A stretch of 64,000 nucleotides of DNA from Pseudomonas chlororaphis subsp. piscium (GTDB lineage Bacteria > Pseudomonadota > Gammaproteobacteria > Pseudomonadales > Pseudomonadaceae): positions 6,377,001 through 6,441,000 of the forward strand of contig NZ_CP027707.1 in assembly GCF_003850345.1 (NCBI RefSeq), given 5' to 3'. A model generated the notes under the pieces. The model was not told where the DNA came from, did no database searches, and worked only from the letters and a program-made list of their open reading frames with translations. The position numbers and the translations under genes were made by a program. Below, piece by piece: positions 23,443 to 33,242 of the stretch; within the stretch, counting starts at the first letter, position 1; each line of letters begins with the position of its first letter.

Positions 23443-23471
23443 TTGCATTCCGAGCGATGAGGGGTTAACAT
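23443..23471 (+). promoter_or_regulatory. Sigma-70 promoter of rpsU
   Basis: TTGCAT (23443-23448), a 17-base spacer and TAACAT (23466-23471) give a fair sigma-70 promoter about 85 bases upstream of the rpsU ATG. I judged it by eye. It fits the direction and the otherwise unexplained gap. Confidence 0.5.
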
Positions 23472-23555
23472 CCGCAACCCTTAAAAACCGACGACCTCAG
23501 CCGCGATTTTTGCGACGAGAACGTTGACCCCGGTAATGAATGAAGGTAGCTCTGG

Positions 23556-23771
23556 ATGCCAGCCGTCAAAGTTAAAGAGAACGAACCCTTCGACGTAGCT
23601 CTGCGTCGTTTCAAGCGCTCCTGCGAAAAAGCCGGTGTTCTGGCTGAAGTTCGTAGCCGCGAATTTTACGAGAAGCCGACTTCCGAGCGTAAGCGCAAAG
23701 CAGCTGCTGCTGTTAAGCGTCACGCCAAGAAAGTTCAGCGCGAACAGCGCCGCGCCGTACGTCTGTACTAA
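23556..23771 (+). CDS. rpsU: 30S ribosomal protein S21
   Basis: 71 residues, very basic, starting [20 protein letters not shown] and ending in the Lys/Arg-rich helical tail typical of bS21. It binds 16S rRNA near the anti-Shine-Dalgarno region and is needed for initiation. GAAGG precedes the ATG by about eight bases. In gammaproteobacteria it heads the rpsU-dnaG-rpoD macromolecular synthesis operon, as here. The stop codon lies in a small hairpin (GTCTGT/ACAGAC, 23761-23780). Confidence 0.97.
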
Positions 23772-24240
23772 TACACAGACGTTCGCTGCAAGCTTCTGCC
23801 AAGCCCGGCCCTCAGCCGGGCTAATGGCATTTGCGGACAACGCTTGATGCTTCACCGTCAACGCCGCCCATGCGACCGAGACAATCCGCTTCACCACGTC
23901 AGACCTGGCTTCCTGCCAGCGGTGCACGTCTCTTCTGACGAGCCTTCCAAGGCTACTGACGAGCACACTTTTATTCTGATTCCTCAACAGACTCAACCCA
24001 AGGCGCCCTTCTCCAGCGCCCGCTTATGAGCCATCCGAGACCTGTCGGACTCAGAGCAATATCTTCAAATAGTCGAAGACTGATTGAAACTAACGTCAGT
24101 GGACTTTCGGCAGATACACTTCCCGATAGCGATCAAGCCGACGACAGATGGTCGAACGCGCAGCCGTTGCGCCTCGAACAGCCCTCTTTCGAAGCCTTCG
24201 CATTGGTCCAATTCTTTCGCGCAGTGATGACGAGAACGCC
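23772..24240 (+). other. 470-base gap between rpsU and dnaG, with a terminator-like hairpin and no gene
   Basis: The hairpin GCCCGGC/GCCGGGC (23803-23809 with 23815-23821, loop CCTCA) follows rpsU but has no clean T tract, so it is probably a leaky terminator that reduces dnaG and rpoD expression relative to rpsU. The rest is visibly less GC-rich than the flanking genes and carries a repeated CTGACGAGC (near 23935 and 23955). I see no coding sequence, and no convincing -35/-10 pair. P. aeruginosa, as I recall it, has a yqeY-like gene here; there is no remnant of one in any frame. Confidence 0.6.
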
Positions 24241-26205
24241 ATGGCCGGGCTAATTCCCCAGAGCTTTATTGACGACCTTCTGAACCGCACCGACATCGTC
24301 GATGTTGTCAGCTCGCGCCTGCAGATGAAAAAGGCCGGCAAGAACTACACCGCCTGCTGCCCGTTCCACAAGGAAAAGACCCCCTCCTTCAGCGTCAGCC
24401 CCGACAAGCAGTTCTACTACTGCTTCGGCTGTGGCGCAGGCGGGAACGCCCTCGGCTTCATCATGGACCACGACAACCTGGACTTCCCCCAGGCAGTCGA
24501 GGAACTGGCCAAAGCCGCTGGCATGGAAATCCCGCGGGAGGAAAGCGGTCGCTCGCACAAGCCCCGACAGCCGACCGACTCGCCGCTCTACCCGCTGCTG
24601 ACCGCCGCCGCCGACTACTATCGACAGGCCCTGAAAAGCCATCCAGCCCGCAAGGCAGCGGTCGATTACCTCAAGGGCCGCGGCCTGACCGGCGAGATCG
24701 CCCGCGATTTCGGACTCGGCTTCGCTCCGCCCGGCTGGGACAATCTGTTCAAGCACCTGAGCAGCGATACCCTGCAGCAGAAAGCCATGATCGACGCCGG
24801 CCTGTTGATCGAAAATGCCGAAACCGGCAAACGCTACGATCGCTTCCGCGATCGGGTGATGTTTCCAATCCGCGACAGCCGCGGCCGGATCATCGCCTTT
24901 GGCGGCCGGGTACTGGGCGACGACAAGCCGAAATACCTGAACTCACCGGAAACCCCGGTGTTTCACAAGGGGCAGGAGCTTTACGGCCTGTTCGAAGCCC
25001 GCAAGAACAACCGCAACCTCGACGAAATCATCGTCGTCGAAGGCTACATGGACGTGATTGCCCTCGCCCAACAGGGCCTGCGTAACGCCGTCGCGACCCT
25101 GGGCACGGCCACCAGCGAAGAACACCTCAAGCGTCTGTTCCGCATCGTGCCCAGCGTCCTGTTCTGCTTCGACGGAGACCAGGCCGGGCGCAAGGCCGCC
25201 TGGCGCGCGCTGGAAGCAACCCTGTCCAGCCTGCAAGACGGCCGCCGGGCGCGCTTTCTGTTCCTTCCCGAAGGGGAAGACCCGGATACCCTGGTCCGCT
25301 CCGAGGGCACCGATGCCTTTCGCGCACGCATCAATCAACATGCTCAACCGCTGGCCGATTACTTCTTCCAGCAACTGACCGACGAAGCGGATCCACGCTC
25401 GCTCGAGGGCAAGGCCCACCTGGCCACCCTGGCGGCACCGTTGATCGACAAGGTCCCCGGAGCCAACCTGCGGACCCTGATGCGCCAGCGCCTCAGTGAA
25501 ATTACCGGGCTCAACAACGAGACCGTCAACCAGTTGGTGCACAGCGCCCCACCAGAAGCGCCTCCAGTGTACGACGCCGGCATCGATTACGACGGAATAC
25601 CGGACTACGCCGACTACCACGAGCAGCAAGAAGCCTACGTGCCGCAGCAGGAGTGGACGCCGAAGAAAAGTGGCGCGGGCGGCAAGAAGTGGGAGAACAA
25701 GCCCTGGGACAAAAAGGGCAAGCGTAATGGCGATCGTGATCAGCCACGTGCCCCGCGCGTCCCGGCCGCCGTCGAACCCCCAACACTGTCAGCCCTTCGA
25801 ACATTGCTGCATCACCCGCAACTGGCCGAGAAAGTTGAAGACGCCGGGCATTTCGCCGCCGACGACAACACCAATACCCAGTTGCTGGTCGCCCTGATCG
25901 AAGCCGTGCAGAAAAATCCTAAGCTACGCTCTATTCATCAACTGATGGCGCGCTGGCACGGCACCGAACAGGGCCGCCTGATCAAGGCGCTGGCGGAAAA
26001 GGAGTGGTTGATTGAGGGCGACAACCTTGAACAACAGTTTTTCGACACCATTAAAAGCTTGTCCGCTCGTCAAAGTGAGCGTGCTTTGGAACAACTTCTC
26101 AGGAAATCGCGTCAAAGCGAATTGAGTGGCGAAGAAAAAATTCAGCTACTCGAGCTTTTAAAACGCAATGTTCCCGCATCAAACCCGACCTCAACTGGCG
26201 CGTGA
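24241..26205 (+). CDS. dnaG: DNA primase DnaG
   Basis: 654 residues from the ATG at 24241 (MAGLIPQSFIDDLLNRTDIV). An in-frame GTG 93 bases earlier is rejected since the primase start is canonical. Order: CHC2 zinc ribbon (CCPFHKEKTPSF, then YYCFGCGAGGN), catalytic core with RVMFPIRD and the TOPRIM EGYMDV and FDGDQAG motifs, a Lys/Gly-rich linker near residues 475-505, then the C-terminal DnaB-binding helical domain. It lays RNA primers at the replication fork. A 67-base gap with a -10-like TATAAT separates it from rpoD. Confidence 0.96.
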   Translation: MAGLIPQSFIDDLLNRTDIVDVVSSRLQMKKAGKNYTACCPFHKEKTPSFSVSPDKQFYYCFGCGAGGNALGFIMDHDNLDFPQAVEELAKAAGMEIPREESGRSHKPRQPTDSPLYPLLTAAADYYRQALKSHPARKAAVDYLKGRGLTGEIARDFGLGFAPPGWDNLFKHLSSDTLQQKAMIDAGLLIENAETGKRYDRFRDRVMFPIRDSRGRIIAFGGRVLGDDKPKYLNSPETPVFHKGQELYGLFEARKNNRNLDEIIVVEGYMDVIALAQQGLRNAVATLGTATSEEHLKRLFRIVPSVLFCFDGDQAGRKAAWRALEATLSSLQDGRRARFLFLPEGEDPDTLVRSEGTDAFRARINQHAQPLADYFFQQLTDEADPRSLEGKAHLATLAAPLIDKVPGANLRTLMRQRLSEITGLNNETVNQLVHSAPPEAPPVYDAGIDYDGIPDYADYHEQQEAYVPQQEWTPKKSGAGGKKWENKPWDKKGKRNGDRDQPRAPRVPAAVEPPTLSALRTLLHHPQLAEKVEDAGHFAADDNTNTQLLVALIEAVQKNPKLRSIHQLMARWHGTEQGRLIKALAEKEWLIEGDNLEQQFFDTIKSLSARQSERALEQLLRKSRQSELSGEEKIQLLELLKRNVPASNPTSTGA

Positions 26206-26219
26206 GGTCATAGCTCGGG

Positions 26220-26225
26220 TATAAT
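26220..26225 (+). promoter_or_regulatory. -10 box of an rpoD promoter
   Basis: A perfect TATAAT followed by CCTCGG lies 48 bases before the rpoD ATG. The -35 region is poor by eye. The same TATAAT plus CC(T/G)CGG arrangement occurs upstream of the tRNA gene at 31984. Confidence 0.5.
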
Positions 26226-26272
26226 CCTCGGCTTGTTTTTTGCCCGCCAAGACCTTCAGTGGATAGGGTGTT

Positions 26273-28120
<1,848 letters not shown>

Positions 28121-28128
28121 TACCAAGA

Positions 28129-28157
28129 CCCCCAGCCCTGCTGGGGGTTTTGTTTTG
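28129..28157 (+). terminator. Intrinsic terminator of rpoD
   Basis: CCCCCAGC (28129-28136) pairs perfectly with GCTGGGGG (28140-28147) over a three-base loop and is followed by TTTTGTTTT. It starts nine bases after the rpoD stop. Confidence 0.93.
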
Positions 28158-28244
28158 TGCAGTTTAAAACGCCCCTGCGCCTCACTCCCTGCGGATTGCC
28201 CGTCTACACTCGAAACATTCCCCCCGTGCCATAACGAGACCGTT

Positions 28245-31200
28245 ATGCCCAGACTGCCGACCGTGCTGGTGCTGTCGCTGCTCGCCTGGACCGCAACGGC
28301 CGGCGCGCTGACGCTCACCGATGAAGAACGAGGCTGGCTTTCCGCTCACGCGGAGTTGCGCCTGGGCGTCGATGCATCATGGCCGCCCTTCGAATATCGC
28401 GATGAGGAGGGGCGCTACCAGGGCCTTGCGGCGGACTATATCCATCTGATCCAGGATCGCCTGGCGATCACGCTCAAGCCGATAGAACCCGCCAGCTGGA
28501 GCGAAGTGCTCGAAGCCGCGAAAAAGGGCAATCTGGACCTGCTACCGGGCATCATGTCGACCCCGGAACGGCAAAATTACCTGGCCTTCACCCGCCCGTA
28601 CCTCGACTTCCCTATCGTGATCCTGGCCCATAAAGGCGGTGCGCAACCTCGCAAGCTCACGGACCTGTATGGCCTGAAGATCGCCGTCGTGGAAAATTAC
28701 GCCCCCCACGAACTGCTGCGCACTCATCATCCCGACCTGAACCTGGTCGCCCTGCCCAATGTGAGTTCGGCCTTGCAGGCACTGGCCCTCAATCAGGTCG
28801 ATGCCGTGGTCGGCGATCTGGCCTCCAGTGTCTGGAGCCTACGGCAGCAGAAGCTGGATGGACTCTATGTCAGTGGCGAAACACCCTACCGCTATCAGCT
28901 GGCCATGGGCGTCCCTCGCGACAGCAAGATACTGGTAAGCATTCTCGACAAGGTGCTGGCTGACATAAGCCCGGCGGAGGTCAACGAAATCCAGCAGCGC
29001 TGGGTTGGCAATGTGCTCGACCACCGTTCGTTCTGGTCGGACCTGCTGTTCTATGGCCTGCCGGGGCTGCTCCTGCTGTTTGCCGTGCTGGCAGCGGTGA
29101 TCCGCATCAATCGCCGGCTGAGCTCCGAGATCGCCCGCCGCGTGGCCCTGGAACAGGAACTGCGCAGCAGCGAATACCATTATCGCGGCCTGGTCGAAAG
29201 CCTTTCAGCGATTGCCTGGGAGGCGCGCATCAGCGACTTCACCTACAGCTACGTGTCGCCCCATGCCGAGCAACTGCTGGGCTATCCCCTTTCGCACTGG
29301 CTGATTCCCGGGTTCTGGAGAAACATCATCCATCCCGCCGACCTGACGCGCGCCCAGCACTTCTGCGACCACGAAGTCCTGGCCGGGCGCGATCACAGCC
29401 TGGATTACCGAGTAATCACCGCCGATGGCCGCTGCCTGTGGGTTCGCGACATCGTCAGCCTGATCGAGCACGGGCATGAACCGATCATGCGCGGCCTGAT
29501 GATCGATATCAGCGAAACAAAACGCACCGAAGAGGCCCTGCAGCTCTCGGAACAGAAGTTCGCCTCGGTCTTCCAGCAGTGCCCGGACATCCTGGTCATT
29601 GCCCGCCTGTCGGATGGCTGCCTATTGGAGGTCAACGAGGCGTTCGAAGAGCAGATCGGCCTGAGTGCCGGGCAAGTCGTGGGCCAGACGGCCACCGAGC
29701 TGAATATCTGGGGTATTCAGGGCGTCGGCCCGGGGCTGCTGCAACGCTTGCAGGCCGGCAGTATCCGCAACCTGGAAATGCCCTTTCGGCGCAGCAACGG
29801 CCAGCTGTTCACCGGACTGATCTCCGCCGAACCCTTCGACCTAGACACCACGCCCGCCCTGGTCGTGGTGGTTCGCGACATCAGCCAACTGAAGGAAACC
29901 CAGCAGCAGCTGCAAACCTCCGAAGAGAAGTTCGCCAAGGCTTTCCACGCCTCGCCCGACGGCCTGTTGCTAAGCCGCCAGCGCGATGGCTTGCTGATTG
30001 AAGTCAACGAAGGTTTCAGCCGCATCACCGGCTTCAACAGCGCCATGTCTGTCGACCGTTCCACGCTGGACCTGGGCATCTGGGTCAACCTCAACGAACG
30101 CCGGCAGATGCTCGACCTGATGCAACGGGATGGCTTTGTGCGGGATTTCAGCTGCCATATTCGCCGCAATGACGGTCAGATCCGCCTCTGTGAGCTCTCC
30201 AGCCGGCCGCTGCCGATCGGTGACGAAGACTGCATGCTGACCATCGCCCGCGACATTACCGAGCGCCACCTGATGCAGGAGAAGCTGCAACAGGCCGCCA
30301 CCGTGTTCGAGAGCACCGCTGAAGGCGTACTGATCACCGATACCCAGCAGCACATCAGCGCGGTCAACCGGGCGTTCACCGAAATCACCGGCTACAGCGA
30401 AACCGAGTCCCTGGGCCACACTCCGCGCCTGCTGGCTTCCGGCCTGCATGACAGCGCCTTCTACGCTGCCATGTGGCATCAACTGACCGCCGAAGGCCAT
30501 TGGCAGGGGGAAATCTGCAATCGACGCAAAAATGGCGAGCTGTACCCCAGTTGGTTGACCATCAGCGCAGTGCGCAACAAAGACCGCTTCATCACCCACT
30601 TCGTCGCGGTATTCGCCGATATCTCCAGCCTCAAGCACGCCCAGGCCAAGCTCGATTACCAGGCACACCATGATCCGCTGACCGGCCTGCCGAACCGCAC
30701 CCTGTTCGAAAGCCGCCTGCTGACCGCGCTCAACAGCCAGCAGGAGAACGGCGGCCAGGGCGCTGTGCTGTTTCTTGATCTGGACCGCTTCAAGCACATC
30801 AATGACAGCCTCGGCCACCCGGTCGGCGACCTGCTGCTCAAGGGCATTGCCGTGCGCCTGAAAGAGCAACTGCGAGATATCGACACCGTCGCCCGCCTGG
30901 GTGGCGACGAGTTCATCATCCTGCTTCCCGGGCTGCAGCAGCCCAGCGATGCCGACCATATCGCCAACAAGCTGCTGAACTGCTTCACCGCGCCGTTCCA
31001 GGCGGGCGAGCATGAGTTCTTCATCAGTGCCAGCATCGGCACCAGCCTCTACCCCAAGGACGGTTGCGACGTGGCCACGCTGGTCAAGAATGCCGACGCT
31101 GCCATGTACCGCTCCAAGGCCAAGGGTCGCAACCGGGTCGAAAGCTACACCCGCGACCTGACCGCCCAGGCCAGCGAGCGCGTGGCCCTGGAACATGAAC

Positions 31201-31988
31201 TGCGGCGAGCCATCGAACGCAACGAGCTGTACCTCTACTACCAGCCCAAGATCAGGCTGGGCGACCAAGAGCTGGTGGGCGCCGAAGCGCTGATTCGCTG
31301 GCATCACCCGACCTTTGGCGATGTCCCGCCCGAGCACTTCATCCCCTTGGCCGAAGAGAACGGCATGATCCTGCAGATCGGCGACTGGGTACTGGAACAC
31401 GCCTGTCAGCAGCTGCGTGAGTGGAACGAGTGTTACGAGAGTTTCGGCCCGCTCTCGGTCAACCTCGCCGGCGCCCAGTTGCGCCAGCCGAACCTGCTGG
31501 GGCGGATTGAACAACTGCTGAAAGACAACCGCCTCAAACCCGGCTTCCTGCAGCTGGAAATCACCGAGAACTTCATCATGAGCCAGGCCGAGGAAGCCCT
31601 GGCGGTCCTGCACCAGCTCAAGCGCCTGGGCGTTCAGTTGGCCATCGACGATTTTGGAACCGGCTACTCGTCCCTGAGCTACCTCAAGCGCCTGCCGCTG
31701 GATTTCCTGAAAATCGATCAATCTTTCGTCCGCGGCCTGCCCGATGACCCCCACGATGTGGCGATCGTACGGGCCATCATCGCCCTGGGCCGCAGCATGC
31801 AATTCACCGTGATCGCCGAAGGCGTGGAAACCCACGAACAGCAGGTATTCCTCGGGAACGAAGGCTGCGAACAGATCCAGGGCTACATCATCAGCCTGCC
31901 GCTGAGCGCCGACGAATTCGCCGCGACCTTTCTGCGCCTTCCCGTTTCGGATTTTTCGGATAGCACAGCCGAGAAACCGTCGCTATAA
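28245..31988 (+). CDS. rmcA: RmcA-like membrane c-di-GMP enzyme: SBP_bac_3, four PAS, GGDEF and EAL domains
   Basis: 1247 residues from the ATG at 28245, where a signal peptide starts (PRLPTVLVLSLLAWTATAGA). The frame is open further upstream but overlaps rpoD. Order: periplasmic solute-binding domain (about 30-255), one transmembrane helix (near 265-285), four PAS/PAC units to about 790, GGDEF with intact GGDEF at 886-890, and EAL with intact EAL at 1014-1016 and DDFGTGYSSLSYL. Both catalytic signatures being intact, it could make and break c-di-GMP. P. aeruginosa PA0575 (RmcA), next to rpoD and of the same architecture, is mainly a redox-responsive phosphodiesterase; equivalence is inferred from synteny and domain order. 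A possible RpoS-type -10 CTACACT lies at 28204-28210. Confidence 0.92.
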   Translation: MPRLPTVLVLSLLAWTATAGALTLTDEERGWLSAHAELRLGVDASWPPFEYRDEEGRYQGLAADYIHLIQDRLAITLKPIEPASWSEVLEAAKKGNLDLLPGIMSTPERQNYLAFTRPYLDFPIVILAHKGGAQPRKLTDLYGLKIAVVENYAPHELLRTHHPDLNLVALPNVSSALQALALNQVDAVVGDLASSVWSLRQQKLDGLYVSGETPYRYQLAMGVPRDSKILVSILDKVLADISPAEVNEIQQRWVGNVLDHRSFWSDLLFYGLPGLLLLFAVLAAVIRINRRLSSEIARRVALEQELRSSEYHYRGLVESLSAIAWEARISDFTYSYVSPHAEQLLGYPLSHWLIPGFWRNIIHPADLTRAQHFCDHEVLAGRDHSLDYRVITADGRCLWVRDIVSLIEHGHEPIMRGLMIDISETKRTEEALQLSEQKFASVFQQCPDILVIARLSDGCLLEVNEAFEEQIGLSAGQVVGQTATELNIWGIQGVGPGLLQRLQAGSIRNLEMPFRRSNGQLFTGLISAEPFDLDTTPALVVVVRDISQLKETQQQLQTSEEKFAKAFHASPDGLLLSRQRDGLLIEVNEGFSRITGFNSAMSVDRSTLDLGIWVNLNERRQMLDLMQRDGFVRDFSCHIRRNDGQIRLCELSSRPLPIGDEDCMLTIARDITERHLMQEKLQQAATVFESTAEGVLITDTQQHISAVNRAFTEITGYSETESLGHTPRLLASGLHDSAFYAAMWHQLTAEGHWQGEICNRRKNGELYPSWLTISAVRNKDRFITHFVAVFADISSLKHAQAKLDYQAHHDPLTGLPNRTLFESRLLTALNSQQENGGQGAVLFLDLDRFKHINDSLGHPVGDLLLKGIAVRLKEQLRDIDTVARLGGDEFIILLPGLQQPSDADHIANKLLNCFTAPFQAGEHEFFISASIGTSLYPKDGCDVATLVKNADAAMYRSKAKGRNRVESYTRDLTAQASERVALEHELRRAIERNELYLYYQPKIRLGDQELVGAEALIRWHHPTFGDVPPEHFIPLAEENGMILQIGDWVLEHACQQLREWNECYESFGPLSVNLAGAQLRQPNLLGRIEQLLKDNRLKPGFLQLEITENFIMSQAEEALAVLHQLKRLGVQLAIDDFGTGYSSLSYLKRLPLDFLKIDQSFVRGLPDDPHDVAIVRAIIALGRSMQFTVIAEGVETHEQQVFLGNEGCEQIQGYIISLPLSADEFAATFLRLPVSDFSDSTAEKPSL

Positions 31989-31989
31989 T
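31984..31989 (+). promoter_or_regulatory. -10 box of the tRNA promoter, overlapping the rmcA stop codon
   Basis: TATAAT at 31984-31989 contains the TAA stop of rmcA (31986-31988). It is followed by CCGCGGCC, a GC-rich discriminator typical of stable-RNA promoters, and the tRNA begins 15 bases later. The -35 region is weak by eye. Confidence 0.65.
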
Positions 31990-32003
31990 CCGCGGCCTAC
32001 TGA

Positions 32004-32080
32004 GGGCCTATAGCTCAGTCGGTTAGAGCAGAGGACTCATAATCCTTTGGTCCACGGTTCGAGTCCGTGTGGGCCCACCA
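32004..32080 (+). tRNA. tRNA with CAU anticodon, probably tRNA-Ile2 (lysidine-modified)
   Basis: 77 bases folding as a cloverleaf: acceptor GGGCCTA with TGGGCCC, D-loop AGCTCAGTCGGTTAGAGC, anticodon CAT at 32038-32040 in a CTCATAA loop, T-arm GGTTCGAGTCC, and an encoded CCA end (32078-32080). The anticodon stem and variable region (GGACTCATAATCC TTTGGTC) resemble the minor isoleucine tRNA whose C34 becomes lysidine by TilS, more than elongator Met. Initiator Met is excluded by the paired first base. Ile2 versus Met needs a covariance model to settle. Confidence 0.93.
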
Positions 32081-32086
32081 TCTTTG

Positions 32087-32110
32087 AAAGCCGCGCATTG
32101 CGCGGCTTTT
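32087..32110 (+). terminator. Intrinsic terminator of the tRNA gene
   Basis: AAAGCCGCGC (32087-32096) pairs perfectly with GCGCGGCTTT (32100-32109) over an ATT loop, ending in TTTT. It starts seven bases after the mature CCA end. Confidence 0.92.
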
Positions 32111-32351
32111 GCGTATTTAAAGCGCTGTAAACCCCTCGATTCGGCCATCAGGCCGGCAAAGCAGCCGATCATTTCTTCCAAGAAATCAGCCCTAGCGCAC
32201 AACTATTAAAAACCACGACGGTCATAAACGCATGGAAGTCGCGTATGGCCTCCGCTTGGTCTTGGACAGCACTTCTATCAATGGGGAAGAGCCTGTCCTT
32301 TCCCCGACGTGATGCACCACCTAAGCCACCCATAATAATCAGAGTGGCCTG

Positions 32352-33155
32352 ATGATTCGGACACAACACATGGAAGTAGTATCTACGGCGCCTTCGCCTG
32401 GCCCGGTAGCGGGGTTCGCACGTTGCCGGAATATTCAGCAAGGCCCGGTTTTCATCATTGCATCCGGTAGTTCGGCAAAGGATTTTCCCATCGAAGCCTT
32501 TGCGAACATCCCGATGATCACCATGAACGGAGCCATCTCGATGTTCCGCGGGACCGGCATACGGCCCTTTTTTTATGCCTGCTCCGATACCAGTTTCTCC
32601 CTCCAGCAACCCGAGCTCTTCGCCCAGGCGATGGATCTCAGCCAGCGTGTGGCGCTCTGGGAAGAACATGCCCGGACGATTCCGATCCAGCCTCGCGGCG
32701 AGCTGTTTCTACTGAAGAAAGCACCACGACAGACCTGGAAGGAGCGATTGCTCAGGAGCAACCGCGATCTGGTTCGCCCTCCTCTGCTCTGGGGCAACAG
32801 GAGCCGGACCATCGGCTTCAGCAAGAATCTCGAGCTGGGGTTCTTCGACGCCCGCACGGTGGCTTATCTGGCGCTGCAACTCGCCTATCATGCCGGCTTC
32901 GATACGGCGATCCTGGTGGGCGTCGACCTGAGTCCTGCCCAGGGGCGCTTTTATGAAACGCCAGACAGCTTCAAGTCGCCCTGCGGCCTGGACCAGCACC
33001 TGCAATCGCGGATCCTGCCGTCCTTGAAGCTGATGTCGGACAAGGTCATGGGCAAGGACTTCGCGGTGTACAACCTGTCCCCCACGTCGCGCATTCCCAG
33101 CTCGATCATTCCCAACATCAGCCTCGACGAGCTCGGCAAACTGGTTGATCGCTGA
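32352..33155 (+). CDS. WaaZ-like lipopolysaccharide core biosynthesis protein
   Basis: 267 residues. The opening VFIIASGSSAKDFPIEAF and ITMNGAISMF, the middle TIGFSKNLELGFFDARTVAY, and the end [17 protein letters not shown] align by memory with E. coli WaaZ (RfaZ), which is linked to adding a third Kdo to the LPS inner core. No transmembrane segment or signal peptide is visible, so it is probably a cytoplasmic, membrane-associated transferase. GAGTGG precedes the ATG by four bases; an ATG at 32370 has no ribosome site. It stands alone, not in an LPS cluster. The 270-base stretch after the tRNA is less GC-rich than its surroundings and holds no other gene. Confidence 0.72.
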   Translation: MIRTQHMEVVSTAPSPGPVAGFARCRNIQQGPVFIIASGSSAKDFPIEAFANIPMITMNGAISMFRGTGIRPFFYACSDTSFSLQQPELFAQAMDLSQRVALWEEHARTIPIQPRGELFLLKKAPRQTWKERLLRSNRDLVRPPLLWGNRSRTIGFSKNLELGFFDARTVAYLALQLAYHAGFDTAILVGVDLSPAQGRFYETPDSFKSPCGLDQHLQSRILPSLKLMSDKVMGKDFAVYNLSPTSRIPSSIIPNISLDELGKLVDR

Positions 33156-33194
33156 GTTTTTTCGCAAGCGAACGGACAGCCTGTATCCGCCCAC

Positions 33195-33219
33195 AAAAAA
33201 AAAGCGCAGGGCGCGGTTT
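33195..33219. terminator. Bidirectional terminator between the WaaZ-like gene and gcd
   Basis: A short GCGC/GCGC hairpin flanked by an A9 tract on the left and a T5 tract on the right. Read on the minus strand it becomes a stem followed by T9, which suits the end of gcd; on the plus strand it is followed by GGTTTTT. Confidence 0.75.
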
Positions 33220-33242
33220 TTCTGTAAGGCCGGGATCAGCCG

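Noticed and set aside
23844..24029. Possible small gene in the rpsU-dnaG gap (61 codons)
   Set aside because: No ribosome site, no hydrophobic or motif structure, and atypical codon use; not a yqeY remnant.
32004..32351. tRNA as an integration site of a genomic island
   Set aside because: No second copy of the tRNA 3' end, no integrase and no mobility gene in the window.
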